Assembly: GCF_019431355.1 (NCBI RefSeq) | Contig: NZ_CP080269.1 | Span: 1,302,001 to 1,366,000, forward strand | Length of the DNA stretch: 64,000 bases | Reading direction: 5' to 3' | DNA from: Paenibacillus sp. R14(2021) | Lineage (GTDB): Bacteria > Bacillota > Bacilli > Paenibacillales > Paenibacillaceae | Part shown: in pieces, positions 34,821 to 45,579 of the stretch | Position numbering within the stretch: position 1 is the stretch's first letter | How the letters are laid out: each line of letters begins with the position of its first letter | The notes under the pieces: model-generated | Seen by the model: only the letters and a program-made list of their open reading frames with translations | Databases searched by the model: none | Told to the model about the DNA's origin: nothing | Program-made: the position numbers and the translations under genes

Positions 34821-36632
34821 TTATTGAAGGACTGCTTTGCGCCAGGAGCCGGCTTCGGTAATATCCTCCGCCGTAAGCGCAGCATAGGCCTCGCATGTAA
34901 ATCCAGGCACTTCCGTGCCATCGTTTAATTCGACTTTTCCGATCCCGAGCGGCGCCGGGATGGAAGCGACGAAGCCGCCGAAAGCGCTGAGCGGCATCTC
35001 CCATACCTCCAGCGTAATCGCGGCACCGCCCTGCTCCTGCTTGATCATGCCCGGCTTCGCGGGCATTGTCGGCAGCTTCACAAGACGATATTTGGCCGCG
35101 CTCTCGGTCTCGCGGACGAAGACGGCCCCGCATGCCTGCATCTGCTTCTCCAGCGGAAATCCGCGCATATGCAAGCCGCAAACCGCGACGAGCGTCGTTG
35201 CAGGCTTGTTCTGCACCACATCGTCAGCACCTTCGCCGTCTTCCACGAGAACCGGCGGCTCCGGCGTTGTTACACCACCGATTGCTCGGCTGAACGCGGC
35301 AGCCGCGCCGCAAATCAGCGACTCCTCCTCGGCTGTCGCAAAGAAGGTCACGCCGAACGGCAGATCCGTCTCGGCTTCGCCCGCCTGCACGGCAACCGCA
35401 CACAGATCCAGCAGGTTGCAGTGGTTCGTGTAACGGCCCATGTCGCTGTTCGTCGAGATCGGATCGCGCCGAACCTGCTCGCGCGTCCACGTGCCGCCGC
35501 AGGTCGGAAGCATAAGCACGGCATCTTCGAGCAGCTTCCTCGCTTCCAGCTTATACGCTTGAAGCTTATGCATCGCTTGAAAGACGGACGCAGCCGTATA
35601 CGACGGCGAAGCGCCAGTTCGAAGCACCTGCTCCGTCACGGGGAATGCCGAACCGGGATGGCTTTCCACGAAGCCGCCAAGGTCCGCCCACCGTTCGGCG
35701 ACAAGCGGTCCTCCGTACAGAATGGCCGCCGCATCCTCGAACAGCTCCTGCCCGGCATAAGTCACTGGAATATCCATCTCGTGGACAGCCGCGACTGCTG
35801 CATCCCAAGCCTCGCTGTACGGCTTCGCGAACGGTCCATAGAAAGCCGGCGTTTCCTTCGGCAGGACAATCCGTGAAGGAAGCCTGTTCGCGTCAGGCTG
35901 ACGGAACTGCTTCGACCACGGATCCGAAGCTTCCAGCCCGCGCGCTGCCGCGTCCACTGCGAGCGCGTCTTCCAGATTATGCGCGAAAACGGTGACGCAG
36001 TCCAGGCTTGCGCAAGCCGGCAGAACACCCTTGGAGGGCCAAGCGCCCAAGCTCGGCTTGTAGCCGACCAAGCCGTTCAGCGCAGCCGGCACACGGCCCG
36101 AGCCCGCCGTATCCGTGCCGAGCGCGAACACAGCCTGGCCCCGGGCGACCGACACGGCGGAGCCCGAGCTGGAGCCGCCGCTGATCAGCTCCGGTCGCAG
36201 CGAATTATGCGTTTCGCCGTACGGGCTGCGCGTGCCAACGAGTCCAGTGGCGAACTGATCAAGGTTCGTCTTGCCGAGCGGTATCGCGCCGGCATCGATC
36301 AGCCGCTGTACAACTGCTGCGCTCTCGTTCGGCAAATAGGAGAAATCGGGACATGCCGCCGTTGTTGGCACGTCATCCAAGTCGATATTGTCTTTAATCG
36401 CGAACGGAATTCCCCAGAGCGGGGAGCTGGCGGGATCCGTCTCTTCCAGCCGATCCAAATAGGGCTTGATATGCGCCATTGCCGGCGGCGTAATCCAGAT
36501 ATTCATGGATGCATCGGCATCCGCGCGGCGGATGATTTCGTCGATGACCGCCGCAGGGGTCAGCATACCGTTCGAGTATTGCTCGCGAAGCCATTCCATT
36601 GTGAAACGAGCCGGCCAGTGTACGTTTGTCAT
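34821..36632 (-). CDS. atzF: Allophanate hydrolase (amidase signature family)
   Basis: This 603-residue cytosolic enzyme cleaves allophanate to two ammonia and two CO2. The amidase catalytic triad is present: Lys80 in FAIKDN, cis-Ser154 in GGSSSGS and the nucleophile Ser178 in DTAGSGR. The C-terminal domain (about 470-603) of AtzF-type enzymes is present ([15 protein letters not shown]). The start overlaps the carboxylase stop by ATGA. It is the last gene of the riboswitch-controlled operon and completes guanidine (or urea) nitrogen release. Confidence 0.94.
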   Translation of the reverse strand: MTNVHWPARFTMEWLREQYSNGMLTPAAVIDEIIRRADADASMNIWITPPAMAHIKPYLDRLEETDPASSPLWGIPFAIKDNIDLDDVPTTAACPDFSYLPNESAAVVQRLIDAGAIPLGKTNLDQFATGLVGTRSPYGETHNSLRPELISGGSSSGSAVSVARGQAVFALGTDTAGSGRVPAALNGLVGYKPSLGAWPSKGVLPACASLDCVTVFAHNLEDALAVDAAARGLEASDPWSKQFRQPDANRLPSRIVLPKETPAFYGPFAKPYSEAWDAAVAAVHEMDIPVTYAGQELFEDAAAILYGGPLVAERWADLGGFVESHPGSAFPVTEQVLRTGASPSYTAASVFQAMHKLQAYKLEARKLLEDAVLMLPTCGGTWTREQVRRDPISTNSDMGRYTNHCNLLDLCAVAVQAGEAETDLPFGVTFFATAEEESLICGAAAAFSRAIGGVTTPEPPVLVEDGEGADDVVQNKPATTLVAVCGLHMRGFPLEKQMQACGAVFVRETESAAKYRLVKLPTMPAKPGMIKQEQGGAAITLEVWEMPLSAFGGFVASIPAPLGIGKVELNDGTEVPGFTCEAYAALTAEDITEAGSWRKAVLQ

Positions 36633-39600
36633 GCCATCGATACCTCTCTTTCGCTTTCCATTACAAGCCCAACGATCAATTGACCCGTGTGCACCTCATC
36701 GCCCGGCTTCACGAAGAGTGCGGAGACGACACCGTCGCACGGCGCTGTCTGGGAGAATTCCATCTTCATGCTCTCCTCGATGATGAGCGTGTCTCCTTTC
36801 TTGACCGGCTGTCCTTCCTTCACTAGCACCTTCCAAACGCTGCCCGGCATCGTGCAGCGGACGCCGACCGTGCCTGCCGGCAGCTCATCCTCCTCGGCAG
36901 ATCTCGCCGAGTCGCTCTCGGATACGTATTCGGCCAGTCCGAGCGCTTTCCAGCTCTCGCGTTCGGCTTTGAATGCCGTTTGCTGCATGTTCCGGAACGT
37001 TTCCGTGCTGTCCTCGATCGAGGACAGAAACGCTAAGTATTCGCTAAGCTCGAATGTCGTTTCCGTTATATCTGCCTCGAATCGGCCTCTCATGAAATCC
37101 TCCCGTAACTGCAGCAGCTCCTCGCTGCTGACAGGGTAGAACTGGATTTGATCGAAGAAGCGCAGCAGCCACGGCTTCCCGGCTTGGAAGCTGGCCGTTT
37201 CGCGGCTTAAATGATTCCACATTTGAATTGTGCGGCCCACGAATTGGTAGCCGCCAGGTCCTTCCATTCCGTAGATGCACATGTATGCCCCGCCGATGCC
37301 GACCGCATTCTCCGGCGTCCACGTCCGTGCCGGGTTGTACTTCGTCGTCACGAGCCGGTGACGCGGATCGATCGGCGTCGCGACCGGCGCCCCCAAGTAG
37401 ACGTCGCCAAGGCCGAGAACCAGATAATTCGCGTCGTAGACGATTTGCTGCACGTCATCGATGCGCTCAAGTCCGTTAATGCGACGGATGAACTCCAGGT
37501 TGCTCGGACACCAAGGCGCATCCGGGCGAACGTTCTGCTGATAGCGATCGATCGCCAGCTGCGTTGCCGGGTCATCCCATGAAAGAGGCAGCCGAACGAT
37601 ACGCGAAGGTACCTTGATGGATTCCAGCGACGGCAGGCTGCTGTCCAGCTCTAGAATACGCGCGCAGGCCTCCTGCACCGTCGTCCCTGTCGGATCGATA
37701 TGCACCTGGAGCGAACGGATGCCCGGCGTCAAATCCTGCACCGGAATCGCGCCGCTCGCTTCGATGGCTTCCATAAGCGCATGCACCTGAAAACGCAGCA
37801 GCAGATCCAGCTCCATCTCTCCGTATTCCACGAGAATGTTCTCGTCTCCGCTGCAGCGAATCGTAATCGGGAAACGGCGGTTCTCCGTCTCCTGGTGGAG
37901 AATCGGATAGGCCGGGACGATTTCCGTCTTCGTTTGCGGCAGCTCGGCCGGAACAAGCCTGCTCCATGCTCGTTCGCCGATGGCATCCAGATTCTGATCC
38001 TGCAGCGCGCGCAGGCGGTCCGCTTCCTCAAGCGTCAGCAGCTGGAACCGGACTTTATCGCCGGGATGCAGCTGACCGAGCTTCCAGAACTCCGCCGATG
38101 CCGTCGTAACGGGACAGACGAAGCCGCCGAGACTTGGCCCGTCCGGTCCGAGCAGAATCGGCATATCGCCAGTCAAATCAAGCGTCCCGACCGCATAAGC
38201 GTTGTCGTGGATGTTGGACGGATGAAGACCTGCTTGGCCGCCGTCCTCGCGCGCCCAATGCGGTGCCGGTCCAATCAGCCGGACGCCGGTGCGCGAGCTG
38301 TTGAAATGCACCTCGAACTCCGTATCCGCAAGTTCTTTCAAATAAGAAGGCTTCAAATATTCTTCCGTGCAGTGAGGACCTGGAATAACGCCGATCGTCC
38401 ATGTGCGAGTCATCTGCGGACGGTCTGTGTCATGCAGTTGCATGAGCGCTGCAGGTTCTGCTCCGCTGCGATTGACGCCGAGCACATCGCCCGCGCGAAG
38501 CGCTCTGCCGCCATGGCCGCCGAAGCCGCCGAGCGTGAACGTCGCCGAGCTGCCCAGAATCTTGGGCATATCGAAGCCGCCGCCGACCAGCAGATACCCT
38601 CGCATGCCTGCCGCTGCTTCGCCGAATTGAAGCACTTGCCCTTTGCGTACCCGAACAGGCTGATACATTGGCATGGCCTCATCGTCCAGCTTGGCTTCCA
38701 TCCCCGCACCGGTCAAACAAATCCATAGATCGCTGCGGAACTGATATGAACCGCCGCGAAGCGTGAGCTCCAGTCCCGCTGCATCGTCCTTATTGCCCAG
38801 CAGCCGGTTGCCGATCCGGAAGGAGAGCGGATCCATCGGACCGCACGGCGGTACACCAACATCCCAATAGCCCTTCCGTCCCGGCCAATCCTGTACCGTC
38901 GTTTGCACGCCGCCGTCAATGACTTCGATCGCGCGCTCGGACGGCTCGAAGCTGTTCAGCAGCTGTGTGTACACATTCCCGCTTAAACACGACTCTTCGC
39001 CAAGAAGGGCTTGCACGTACTGCAGATTCGTCGTAATTCCGTACAACCTTGTCTCGTCCAGCGCTGCAGTCAGCTTCGCGATCGCATCGGCGCGGTTGTC
39101 GCCGTGCACGATGATTTTGGCCAGCATTGGGTCATACAAGGTGGTTACGGTTATTCCATCGCGAACCCAAGATTCGATCCGCGCATTCTCCGAGAACCTC
39201 ACTTGATCCAGCTTGCCTGCGCTCGGGCGGAAATTGTGCAGGCAGTCCTCGGCATAGATGCGCGCTTGTATGCTATGGCCCTTCGGCTGCTTCACCAGCG
39301 ACTCGATATTTCGAAGCTCATTCGCTGCTTCCAGCACCATCCATTCCACGAGATCGATGCCGAGCACCTCTTCGGTCACGCCATGCTCCACTTGAAGACG
39401 CGTGTTCACTTCGAGGAAGTAGAACCGGCATGTTTCCGGATCGTACAAATATTCGATCGTACCCGCGCTCCGATAGCCGACCTCTGCGGCAAGCCGCTTC
39501 GCTGAGGCGAACATGTCTTGACGCACGCTCTCCGGCAAATTCGGTGCCGGGCTCTCTTCGATCACCTTCTGATTGCGGCGCTGAATGGAGCAGTCGCGCT

Positions 39601-40273
39601 CGCCGAGCGTCGCCACTTCGCCAAACTGATTGCCGAAGATTTGCACCTCGACATGGCGTGCCTTCGCAATGTATTTCTCGAGGAAAATACCGCCGTTCTT
39701 GAAATTCGTTTCCGCCAAATGGCGTACGCCGTCAAATGCCTGACGCAGCGAGGCTTCGTCCCCGCAAACGCGCATGCCGATGCCGCCGCCGCCCGCCGTG
39801 CTCTTCAGGATGACGGGATAACCGATAATCTCCGCTTGTTCGAGCGCTTCGTCCAGCTCTGCAATCAATGCCGTTCCGGGCAGCATCGGGACGCCCGCCC
39901 GCTCCGCGATTTCGCGTGCGGAGTGCTTCAGGCCGAACATTTCCATTTGCTCCGGCGTCGGTCCGATGAAGACGATGCCGTGCTCTCGGCATGCACGGGC
40001 AAAGGCCGCGTTCTCGCTGAGAAAGCCGTAGCCGGGGTGGATGGCCTGAGCGCCGGTCTCGATGGCCGTGCGGAGGATCCGGTCGACATCCAAGTAGCTT
40101 TCCTTGGCCGGTCCTGTACCGATCAGAACGGCTTCATCGGCGCCATCGACATGCAGGCTGTCTTGGTCTGCGCTCGTATAGACGGCAACGGACTGAATGC
40201 CAAGCCTGCGAAGCGTGCGCTCGATGCGAACGGCGATGGCGCCGCGATTGGCGATTAGAATTTTCGTAAACAT
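36629..40273 (-). CDS. Biotin-dependent urea/guanidine carboxylase
   Basis: A 1214-residue multidomain carboxylase. Residues 1-450 are a biotin carboxylase ([41 protein letters not shown]). Two carboxyltransferase halves related to KipA and KipI follow (about 470-780 and 830-1100, [29 protein letters not shown]). The biotin carrier domain has ESMKMEF with biotinyl Lys1170. Enzymes under guanidine-I riboswitches and next to DUF1989 proteins have been shown to be guanidine carboxylases, so guanidine is the likelier substrate than urea here. GGGAGGG seven bases before the ATG supports the start. Confidence 0.93.
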   Translation of the reverse strand: MFTKILIANRGAIAVRIERTLRRLGIQSVAVYTSADQDSLHVDGADEAVLIGTGPAKESYLDVDRILRTAIETGAQAIHPGYGFLSENAAFARACREHGIVFIGPTPEQMEMFGLKHSAREIAERAGVPMLPGTALIAELDEALEQAEIIGYPVILKSTAGGGGIGMRVCGDEASLRQAFDGVRHLAETNFKNGGIFLEKYIAKARHVEVQIFGNQFGEVATLGERDCSIQRRNQKVIEESPAPNLPESVRQDMFASAKRLAAEVGYRSAGTIEYLYDPETCRFYFLEVNTRLQVEHGVTEEVLGIDLVEWMVLEAANELRNIESLVKQPKGHSIQARIYAEDCLHNFRPSAGKLDQVRFSENARIESWVRDGITVTTLYDPMLAKIIVHGDNRADAIAKLTAALDETRLYGITTNLQYVQALLGEESCLSGNVYTQLLNSFEPSERAIEVIDGGVQTTVQDWPGRKGYWDVGVPPCGPMDPLSFRIGNRLLGNKDDAAGLELTLRGGSYQFRSDLWICLTGAGMEAKLDDEAMPMYQPVRVRKGQVLQFGEAAAGMRGYLLVGGGFDMPKILGSSATFTLGGFGGHGGRALRAGDVLGVNRSGAEPAALMQLHDTDRPQMTRTWTIGVIPGPHCTEEYLKPSYLKELADTEFEVHFNSSRTGVRLIGPAPHWAREDGGQAGLHPSNIHDNAYAVGTLDLTGDMPILLGPDGPSLGGFVCPVTTASAEFWKLGQLHPGDKVRFQLLTLEEADRLRALQDQNLDAIGERAWSRLVPAELPQTKTEIVPAYPILHQETENRRFPITIRCSGDENILVEYGEMELDLLLRFQVHALMEAIEASGAIPVQDLTPGIRSLQVHIDPTGTTVQEACARILELDSSLPSLESIKVPSRIVRLPLSWDDPATQLAIDRYQQNVRPDAPWCPSNLEFIRRINGLERIDDVQQIVYDANYLVLGLGDVYLGAPVATPIDPRHRLVTTKYNPARTWTPENAVGIGGAYMCIYGMEGPGGYQFVGRTIQMWNHLSRETASFQAGKPWLLRFFDQIQFYPVSSEELLQLREDFMRGRFEADITETTFELSEYLAFLSSIEDSTETFRNMQQTAFKAERESWKALGLAEYVSESDSARSAEEDELPAGTVGVRCTMPGSVWKVLVKEGQPVKKGDTLIIEESMKMEFSQTAPCDGVVSALFVKPGDEVHTGQLIVGLVMESEREVSMA

Positions 40274-40298
40274 GGTAATCCCTCCCGGTTCATTCTCT

Positions 40299-40949
40299 CT
40301 ATGGATTCCAAATCAACACGCGGATCGGTGTCGGGTTATAGGCATTGCACGGATTGTTAAGCTGCGGACAGTTGCTGATCAGTACCGTCGTGCGGCAGAT
40401 CGCTTCCATCTCCACATAACAGCCCGGCGCGGACACGCCGTCCGCAAACCGCAGCCCGCCATCCGGCGAAACCGGCACGTTCATGAAAAAATTCACATTC
40501 GGCGCGAGATCGCGCTTCGTGTAGCCGCCGCCATGCTGCGCCAGCTGCAGCATGAACGTGTCGCGGCAGTTATGCATGTGAAGCTTGTCGTGGGAATAGC
40601 GGACCGTGTTGCTCTGTGCGGAGCAGGAGCCGCCGACCGTATCATGCCTGCCGCATGTATCGGCGACGATCTTCAGCAGCGCTTTGCCCGATTCCGCGCG
40701 AAGCACGGAGCCCGTGGTCAGGTATATGTTTTGCTGGCCGGCAATGGTCGCGACCGCACTATAATGATCCTCTGGATGATCGGCATCGAAGAACAGCGTA
40801 TCCGCCGCCTGATTGCCCTCCATATCCACGATGCGCAGCACCTGTCCCGGCTCAAGCGCTCTCATCCACCCGTCGCCTGCCAAAACAATCTCATCAACGG
40901 TGGCATCCTCTTCCCTAAATTGACTTTCAACCCGGATAAATGATGACAT
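40299..40949 (-). CDS. Carboxyguanidine deiminase-type subunit (UAAP2, DUF1989)
   Basis: A 216-residue DUF1989 protein, formerly urea amidolyase-associated protein 2. Marks are [40 protein letters not shown] and a C-terminal [18 protein letters not shown]. With its paralog it is expected to form the heteromeric deiminase that turns carboxyguanidine into allophanate. AGGAGG seven bases before the ATG at 40949 gives a clear start; the longer frame to 41057 is not used. Which of the CgdA/CgdB names applies I leave open. Confidence 0.88.
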   Translation of the reverse strand: MSSFIRVESQFREEDATVDEIVLAGDGWMRALEPGQVLRIVDMEGNQAADTLFFDADHPEDHYSAVATIAGQQNIYLTTGSVLRAESGKALLKIVADTCGRHDTVGGSCSAQSNTVRYSHDKLHMHNCRDTFMLQLAQHGGGYTKRDLAPNVNFFMNVPVSPDGGLRFADGVSAPGCYVEMEAICRTTVLISNCPQLNNPCNAYNPTPIRVLIWNP

Positions 40950-41057
40950 GGGATAACCTCCTAAAAGTTTTTGCGTTGCTACCTGAGATTCTTCCTCGCG
41001 AGCAAAAACTAGCATCGGAAGCATAAGCCAAGTTTTTGCGATACGTCTTTGAGTCAC

Positions 41058-41780
41058 CTATTGACCGGTCAGCAGGTAATACGCCGCCGTATTCTCGAAC
41101 GCGCGGCGGTTCTCGCCTCGGAAGTTGTAGCAGTAATCGCTCTCCGGTTGGAAATCTGCCGCGCTCGCGACCTCCAGTTGTACGGCCGCCGCCGGATACA
41201 CGGCGCTCGGGTTAAGCGGATTCGGCGTATTCGAGAGAACGAGCAGCACATCCATGTCCGTGCGCAGCGTAACGGACTGTCCTTCGCCGCAATGCGCGGC
41301 ATCGTAGATCATCCGGCCTTCGTCGTCGACGTACACCTTCGAGAACAAATTGACGACCGGCCCCAAATCCCGCTTGCTGAGTCCGCAGCGCACCAGCTCT
41401 ACGGCAAAATTCTCATATCCGCTCCGCAGCCAATCGTTGCGAAGCGCCTGATAGCTCGTCGTACCGTATTTCGCGTCCGTTCCCTCTCTAGTCGTATAGC
41501 CGCTGATCGTATCGTGCCAGCCGAGCTCATCCTCGACGATACTCGCGAGCACGCGTCCATTGTCACTCATCAATACATTGCCGCGTGTAAGATGCGCCGT
41601 ATATTGCGCCTTCAAGGAGTCAGGCATGTTGTAGCGCTCCGTCAAGTCCTTCGCATTGAACAGCATCAGTGAGAGATTAGCTCCGGGCTGCAGCGCGGTA
41701 AACGTGAGCAGACGGCCTCTGCCCACCACGCCTGACCATTTGTCGCCGGGCTGAATGGTCTTGCTCCATAGATTCGTCAT
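41058..41780 (-). CDS. Carboxyguanidine deiminase-type subunit (UAAP1, DUF1989)
   Basis: A 240-residue DUF1989 protein, the first coding gene behind the guanidine-I riboswitch. It starts MTNLWSKTIQPGDKWSGVVG and has ANLSLMLFNAKDLTERYNMP, GWHDTISGYTTREGTDAKYG, and LSNTPNPLNPS near the C-terminus. It pairs with the 216-residue paralog 108 bp downstream. GGAGGACG stands before the ATG. The product should act between the carboxylase and allophanate hydrolase. Confidence 0.88.
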   Translation of the reverse strand: MTNLWSKTIQPGDKWSGVVGRGRLLTFTALQPGANLSLMLFNAKDLTERYNMPDSLKAQYTAHLTRGNVLMSDNGRVLASIVEDELGWHDTISGYTTREGTDAKYGTTSYQALRNDWLRSGYENFAVELVRCGLSKRDLGPVVNLFSKVYVDDEGRMIYDAAHCGEGQSVTLRTDMDVLLVLSNTPNPLNPSAVYPAAAVQLEVASAADFQPESDYCYNFRGENRRAFENTAAYYLLTGQ

Positions 41781-41810
41781 CGTACGTCCTCCTTCGAATA
41801 GGTACTTAAT

Positions 41811-41850
41811 AAAACAAAAAAGCCTGAGAGTCGTGACCTCCCAGGCTTTT
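41811..41850 (-). terminator. Riboswitch expression-platform terminator
   Basis: On the minus strand AAAAGCCTGGGAG and CTCTCAGGCTTTT arms are followed by a long U-rich tract. The 5' arm overlaps the conserved 3' end of the ykkC aptamer, so ligand binding would block terminator formation and switch the operon on. Confidence 0.88.
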
Positions 41851-41970
41851 ATCCTTCCGTGTTATGCAGTGTGGGCCGGTGCTAGGCACGCTTGCTCTTC
41901 TGCACACTATCTCTTGGACCAGACTTGATGAACGAAGTCATGCTTCGTGCTCAACGGAACCCTAGATAGC
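41834..41970 (-). ncRNA. Guanidine-I riboswitch (ykkC aptamer), operon-controlling
   Basis: The minus strand reads CTATCTAGGGTTCCG, then GTCTGGTCCAAGAGATAG, then ACACGGAAGGATAAAAGCC and TGGGAGG. These are the hallmark blocks of the ykkC guanidine-I class; CTATCT pairs with AGATAG as P1. AGG/CCT replaces the common GGG/CCC around ATAAAAG, a compensatory change that supports pairing. It precedes two DUF1989 genes, the carboxylase and allophanate hydrolase, which fits guanidine sensing. Confidence 0.93.
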
Positions 41971-41976
41971 TTTTTT

Positions 41977-42000
41977 GTTCTCAATAGCTGACATGAGAAC
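41977..42000 (-). other. Stable hairpin at the 5' side of the guanidine aptamer
   Basis: GTTCTCA (41977-41983) and TGAGAAC (41994-42000) form a perfect 7-bp stem with a ten-base loop, between the promoter and the aptamer. It may protect the transcript end or separate the aptamer from upstream RNA. Confidence 0.5.
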
Positions 42001-42035
42001 CGATATGTGATTGTAATAACCTGCTATTGATACGT

Positions 42036-42065
42036 ATTATAGGCGTGAAGCTTTCAATGTGTCAA
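42036..42065 (-). promoter_or_regulatory. Consensus sigma-A promoter of the guanidine operon
   Basis: On the minus strand TTGACA (42060-42065) and TATAAT (42036-42041) are both perfect hexamers, separated by 18 bp. Transcription would start near 42029, giving a leader of about 250 bases that contains the riboswitch. Confidence 0.88.
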
Positions 42066-42109
42066 TATTTATGTCAGGTTTTATTACATTGATATCAAAT
42101 TACGCCCTG

Positions 42110-44047
42110 CTAGCGCTTCGGCAGCGACCGTACATAGCGGTCGGACACGTCCATCAGCTTCAAGATGTAGTCGTAATCTTGCCGGTAAGGGGACAGATCT
42201 TTCACCGGCTCCAGCGTCTTGATGTTAATTGCGGTGCCGTCGTCGAAGCCTTGGCCCGGTACGAACAGAATATCGTTGTTGAAGAAAGACCCCGTTGGCA
42301 GATAATAGCGTGAGCCGACGACGTTCTGATCGATATTCAGCAAATCATGGCCGAACGCCGTATAGTTCTCTTGGGCAAGCGATATACCAAGCAAATTCGC
42401 GACCGTCGGCATAATATCGAGCTGTCCGCCGACCTGCTCAACGACTTTGCCCGCCTTCTCGTCCGGCGTATGAATGATGAGCGGGATATTGAACCGCGAC
42501 ACTTGCGGATCGTATTTGATCCCGAGCGCCTGGCTGACCTGCGCAGGATCGGTGTCATTCGGCTGAAGTCCGAAATGATCGCCGTACAGGACGAGAATGG
42601 TATTGTCCCAGATGCCCTCCGCCTTCATCCGATCGATCAGCGTGCCGATCGCGTAGTCCGTATAATTGACGGCGAGCAAATAATTGCCGAGCTGCGTATC
42701 CTTTAAATTCGCCGGAAGCGCCATTTTCGCCCGGTCCGCAGGCACTTCAAACGGGAAGTGGCTGGACACGGTAATGAACTGGCCGAAGAAGGACTGATGG
42801 CTGCGGCTTACTTCGCCCAGCTTGTCGACGGCAACGCGGTAAAGCTCCTCGTCGGATGCGCCAAAGCTGTTGAAATTGTCATTCTTGTAGAACGGTTTAT
42901 CGTAATAATGGCTGAATTGAAGTGCCGCGTAAAGCTTATTGCGGTCCCAGAATGTCACGTCGTTGACATGGAACGTGTCCGCCGTATAGCCCTGCTTCTC
43001 CAGCAATCTCGGCAGACTCGGAATCGTTCGGTCTCCGTAGCCGGTCGACATGGCGATCTTGGCCGTTGGATAGATGGACGTGTTCGACATGAACTCCGCA
43101 TCCGATGTATTCCCTTGACCGATCTGTTGGAAAATATGAGGGAAATAATAGCTGCCGTCCGCCAGCTTGTTCAGCACCGGCGTAATTTCCTGTCCGTTCA
43201 GCTTCAGATGAATCGGGAAGTTCTGGAACGCCTCCATCTGAATGAAGATGACGTTCTTGCCTTTTTGCGAAGCAAAGTACGCCGGCGTTCCGCCCTGCTG
43301 CTTCTTGTACGGATAGCTCGCCTGAAGCGTTTCCGCCTCCGTGGCGATTTCGGCCGTATTGCCTTCTGCCGCGATACTGTCGTCCTTGGCTGCCTTAATG
43401 GCGGCAGATACCTGATAATTCAAGAACCCTTCCTGCTCGGCTTCGACCAGCTCATTCTGAATCGGCATGCCGACTTGAATGAACCGCGCCGACAGCATAA
43501 CGCTTAGGATGAGGATGACCGACAGGACAACGCGGTATAAAGGCGTCGCGCCCCCATATACGCTTCTCCCACGATCGGATCGGCGCCTTGCGCTGACTGC
43601 TGCCGCGATCCAAACAATGAGGCCGATGACGATATCGGTAAAGAACCAATAATGGCTCCACTGGATGGTCGACTCGACGCTCGATTTGATCTTGGTCACT
43701 TGGTGAAGCTCGTATAAGGCCGTGTAGGTCGGCACGGAGCCGAAATGCTCAAAATAAACAGCTGCCGAGAACAGGAGCATCGAATAAATCAGATTGAGGC
43801 CGCCGTACGCCCATGCCTTCACCCTCGCAGGCGTAACCAGCTCCAGCAGACAGAGAATGACAAGCACAGCCGATGCATCGGCTGCCAGTCGCGGCCATTC
43901 GATCTCATGAAACAGAAAATGACGCAGCAGTACCATTTTGGACAGGAAGAGCACAATTGCCGTATAGAACAACGGGATGCCCGCCGTCCGTCTCTCTCGA
44001 TTCAAGTAGCTCAATTGCTTATTGGTCTTAAACGTATACTCACTCAT
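42110..44047 (-). CDS. LTA synthase family protein (phosphoglycerol transferase)
   Basis: A 645-residue membrane sulfatase-fold enzyme of the LtaS type. About five N-terminal helices (GIPLFYTAIVLFLSKMVLL onward) anchor an extracellular catalytic domain with NVIFIQMEAFQNFP (metal-binding Glu), GQGNTSDAEFMSN (catalytic Thr region), LVLYGDHFGL and the final HDLLN region. It transfers glycerol phosphate to build lipoteichoic acid or a related polymer. It is transcribed toward the guanidine promoter and probably joined to the radical SAM gene upstream (24 bp gap). Confidence 0.92.
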   Translation of the reverse strand: MSEYTFKTNKQLSYLNRERRTAGIPLFYTAIVLFLSKMVLLRHFLFHEIEWPRLAADASAVLVILCLLELVTPARVKAWAYGGLNLIYSMLLFSAAVYFEHFGSVPTYTALYELHQVTKIKSSVESTIQWSHYWFFTDIVIGLIVWIAAAVSARRRSDRGRSVYGGATPLYRVVLSVILILSVMLSARFIQVGMPIQNELVEAEQEGFLNYQVSAAIKAAKDDSIAAEGNTAEIATEAETLQASYPYKKQQGGTPAYFASQKGKNVIFIQMEAFQNFPIHLKLNGQEITPVLNKLADGSYYFPHIFQQIGQGNTSDAEFMSNTSIYPTAKIAMSTGYGDRTIPSLPRLLEKQGYTADTFHVNDVTFWDRNKLYAALQFSHYYDKPFYKNDNFNSFGASDEELYRVAVDKLGEVSRSHQSFFGQFITVSSHFPFEVPADRAKMALPANLKDTQLGNYLLAVNYTDYAIGTLIDRMKAEGIWDNTILVLYGDHFGLQPNDTDPAQVSQALGIKYDPQVSRFNIPLIIHTPDEKAGKVVEQVGGQLDIMPTVANLLGISLAQENYTAFGHDLLNIDQNVVGSRYYLPTGSFFNNDILFVPGQGFDDGTAINIKTLEPVKDLSPYRQDYDYILKLMDVSDRYVRSLPKR

Positions 44048-44071
44048 AACGAATTGCGAAACCTCTCTTCT

Positions 44072-44950
44072 TTACATGCTGAACCGCTGACGGTACCCGC
44101 ATTTGCGGCATAGCTCCTCTACCACTTCACGGCGGGAGAACCCGTCGTATAGCCGGTTCGCTCGTTCCCCTTCGATAATGTCCGAGAACGAAGTTTGGTT
44201 GATGTTGCCCAGATTAATGACGCCTTCGCCGTCCAGGCAGCAGGGAATGACCGTCCCGTCGACGAGAATGCCCGCCTGATTGCGCAGCCCGTGGCAGAAG
44301 CCCTTGCTCTCGTCTTCTTCCTCCTTCAAATCCGGCCATTTGAACTCATGGTCATGGTTCAAGTAGACCCTGTCAGCAATCTTAATGCCCTTGCCCCGCG
44401 TGAACTGATCCTGAATGCGGTAATCCAGCTGAAATTCACGCTCAATTTGATCCAAAATCTCTTGATTCCGCTGGCGGTCAACGTTTGTCGCGTTGTCTTC
44501 CGTCAAATTCCAAAGCCGCAGCGAAATAAGTACGTCGGAGGCGGCAACGGCCTCCTTGGTGAATTGTAGCACCTTGGCCACGTAACCTTCTTTATCGACG
44601 GACCCTTCATGCCCGTCGAAGCTGTGCAGCGAGAAGTTGATTTGCCGCAGTGCAGGCTTGCCTATAATCTTAGGACCGGCCTTGTGCAGCAGCGTGCCGT
44701 TCGACGTTAAATTTACCTTGAAGCCCCGCTCGTGGCTGAGATCGAGAAGCTGATCGATTTTGGGATGCAGCAGCGGCTCGCCTTTGACATGGAAATAAAT
44801 ATGATCCGTATGCGGTTTGATTTCATCCAGCCGCTTCGTAAAGTCAGCGATGCTGATAAAGCCCTTCTCTCTGTGCGTCGGCGGACAGAACGAGCACGCC
44901 AGGTTGCATACGCTCGTAATTTCGATATAAAACTTCTTGAACTTCTTCAT
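44072..44950 (-). CDS. Radical SAM/SPASM domain protein
   Basis: A 292-residue radical SAM protein. The 4Fe-4S motif CNLACSFCPP starts at residue 15, followed by YFHVKGEPLLHP. The SPASM-like C-terminus carries Cys in CHGLRNQAG, VIPCCLDGEG and ELCRKCGYR, which would bind extra clusters. No peptide substrate gene is evident next to it. It lies 24 bp upstream of the LtaS-like gene and may modify a cell-envelope molecule or peptide; this is conjecture. A weak GGGGC ribosome site precedes the ATG. Confidence 0.85.
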   Translation of the reverse strand: MKKFKKFYIEITSVCNLACSFCPPTHREKGFISIADFTKRLDEIKPHTDHIYFHVKGEPLLHPKIDQLLDLSHERGFKVNLTSNGTLLHKAGPKIIGKPALRQINFSLHSFDGHEGSVDKEGYVAKVLQFTKEAVAASDVLISLRLWNLTEDNATNVDRQRNQEILDQIEREFQLDYRIQDQFTRGKGIKIADRVYLNHDHEFKWPDLKEEEDESKGFCHGLRNQAGILVDGTVIPCCLDGEGVINLGNINQTSFSDIIEGERANRLYDGFSRREVVEELCRKCGYRQRFSM

Positions 44951-45075
44951 CCCTATAAGCCCCGTTTCAACGAATCGATTGCAATCGCATACCCTCCATT
45001 ATAAGACGGTGCGGCAAGGGCTGTCCACTTTGGCTCGCTGGAAACCGCCTCCCGAATGCCGCCGGAAACAAAGAA

Positions 45076-45100
45076 GCAGGACCCCTAATAGGAGTCCTGC
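45076..45100 (-). terminator. Terminator after the 45.1-45.5 kb gene
   Basis: Ten-base arms (nine pairs) GCAGGACCCC and GGAGTCCTGC with a five-base loop; on the minus strand TTCTTTGTTT follows. Confidence 0.75.
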
Positions 45101-45143
45101 ATATGTCCATCCGAGCAAATAGCAGCGCAGTCGACTTCAATTC

Positions 45144-45470
45144 CTATGCATTCTGCAGCATCCGATGCATCTCGTCCTTCGTCCGGACCACCTTCAGGAC
45201 ATGCTCGGCGGAAATATCCGATTTGTCCTCGCTGCGAAACGTCCTTCCTTCCAATCGGTAGCCGTTTGCTCTGGCCAGCGAGTAGAATTCGCACAGCTGA
45301 TTGGCAATTCGTACGGCCTGATCCTTGGTCGACGCCGTATATAGCGTATTGCCGAAACTGAGTGGATTGCTGTTGCTTTGAATGTTGACATTGTAGGCCT
45401 CAGCGCCGCCTTCTGCCTGCTTCACCAAAATTTGATTGTTAAAACAATTCAACAGATAATGGATCGTCAT
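45144..45470 (-). CDS. Hypothetical protein (108 aa)
   Basis: A small soluble protein starting MTIHYLLNCFNNQILVKQ, with YTASTKDQAVRIANQLCEFY and a charged C-terminus. AGGCGG eight bases upstream supports the ATG at 45470 over a GTG three codons earlier. It has its own terminator. I do not recognise a family. Confidence 0.65.
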   Translation of the reverse strand: MTIHYLLNCFNNQILVKQAEGGAEAYNVNIQSNSNPLSFGNTLYTASTKDQAVRIANQLCEFYSLARANGYRLEGRTFRSEDKSDISAEHVLKVVRTKDEMHRMLQNA

Positions 45471-45579
45471 GTCATTCACCGCCTAATCACTTTGTTTCGG
45501 CCCGCCTTCGCTTGCCGTACTGTTTATTAAACGGGCTGTACCTTTATGAAACGGCGAGCGTGCACAACCCTTTCCTAGT

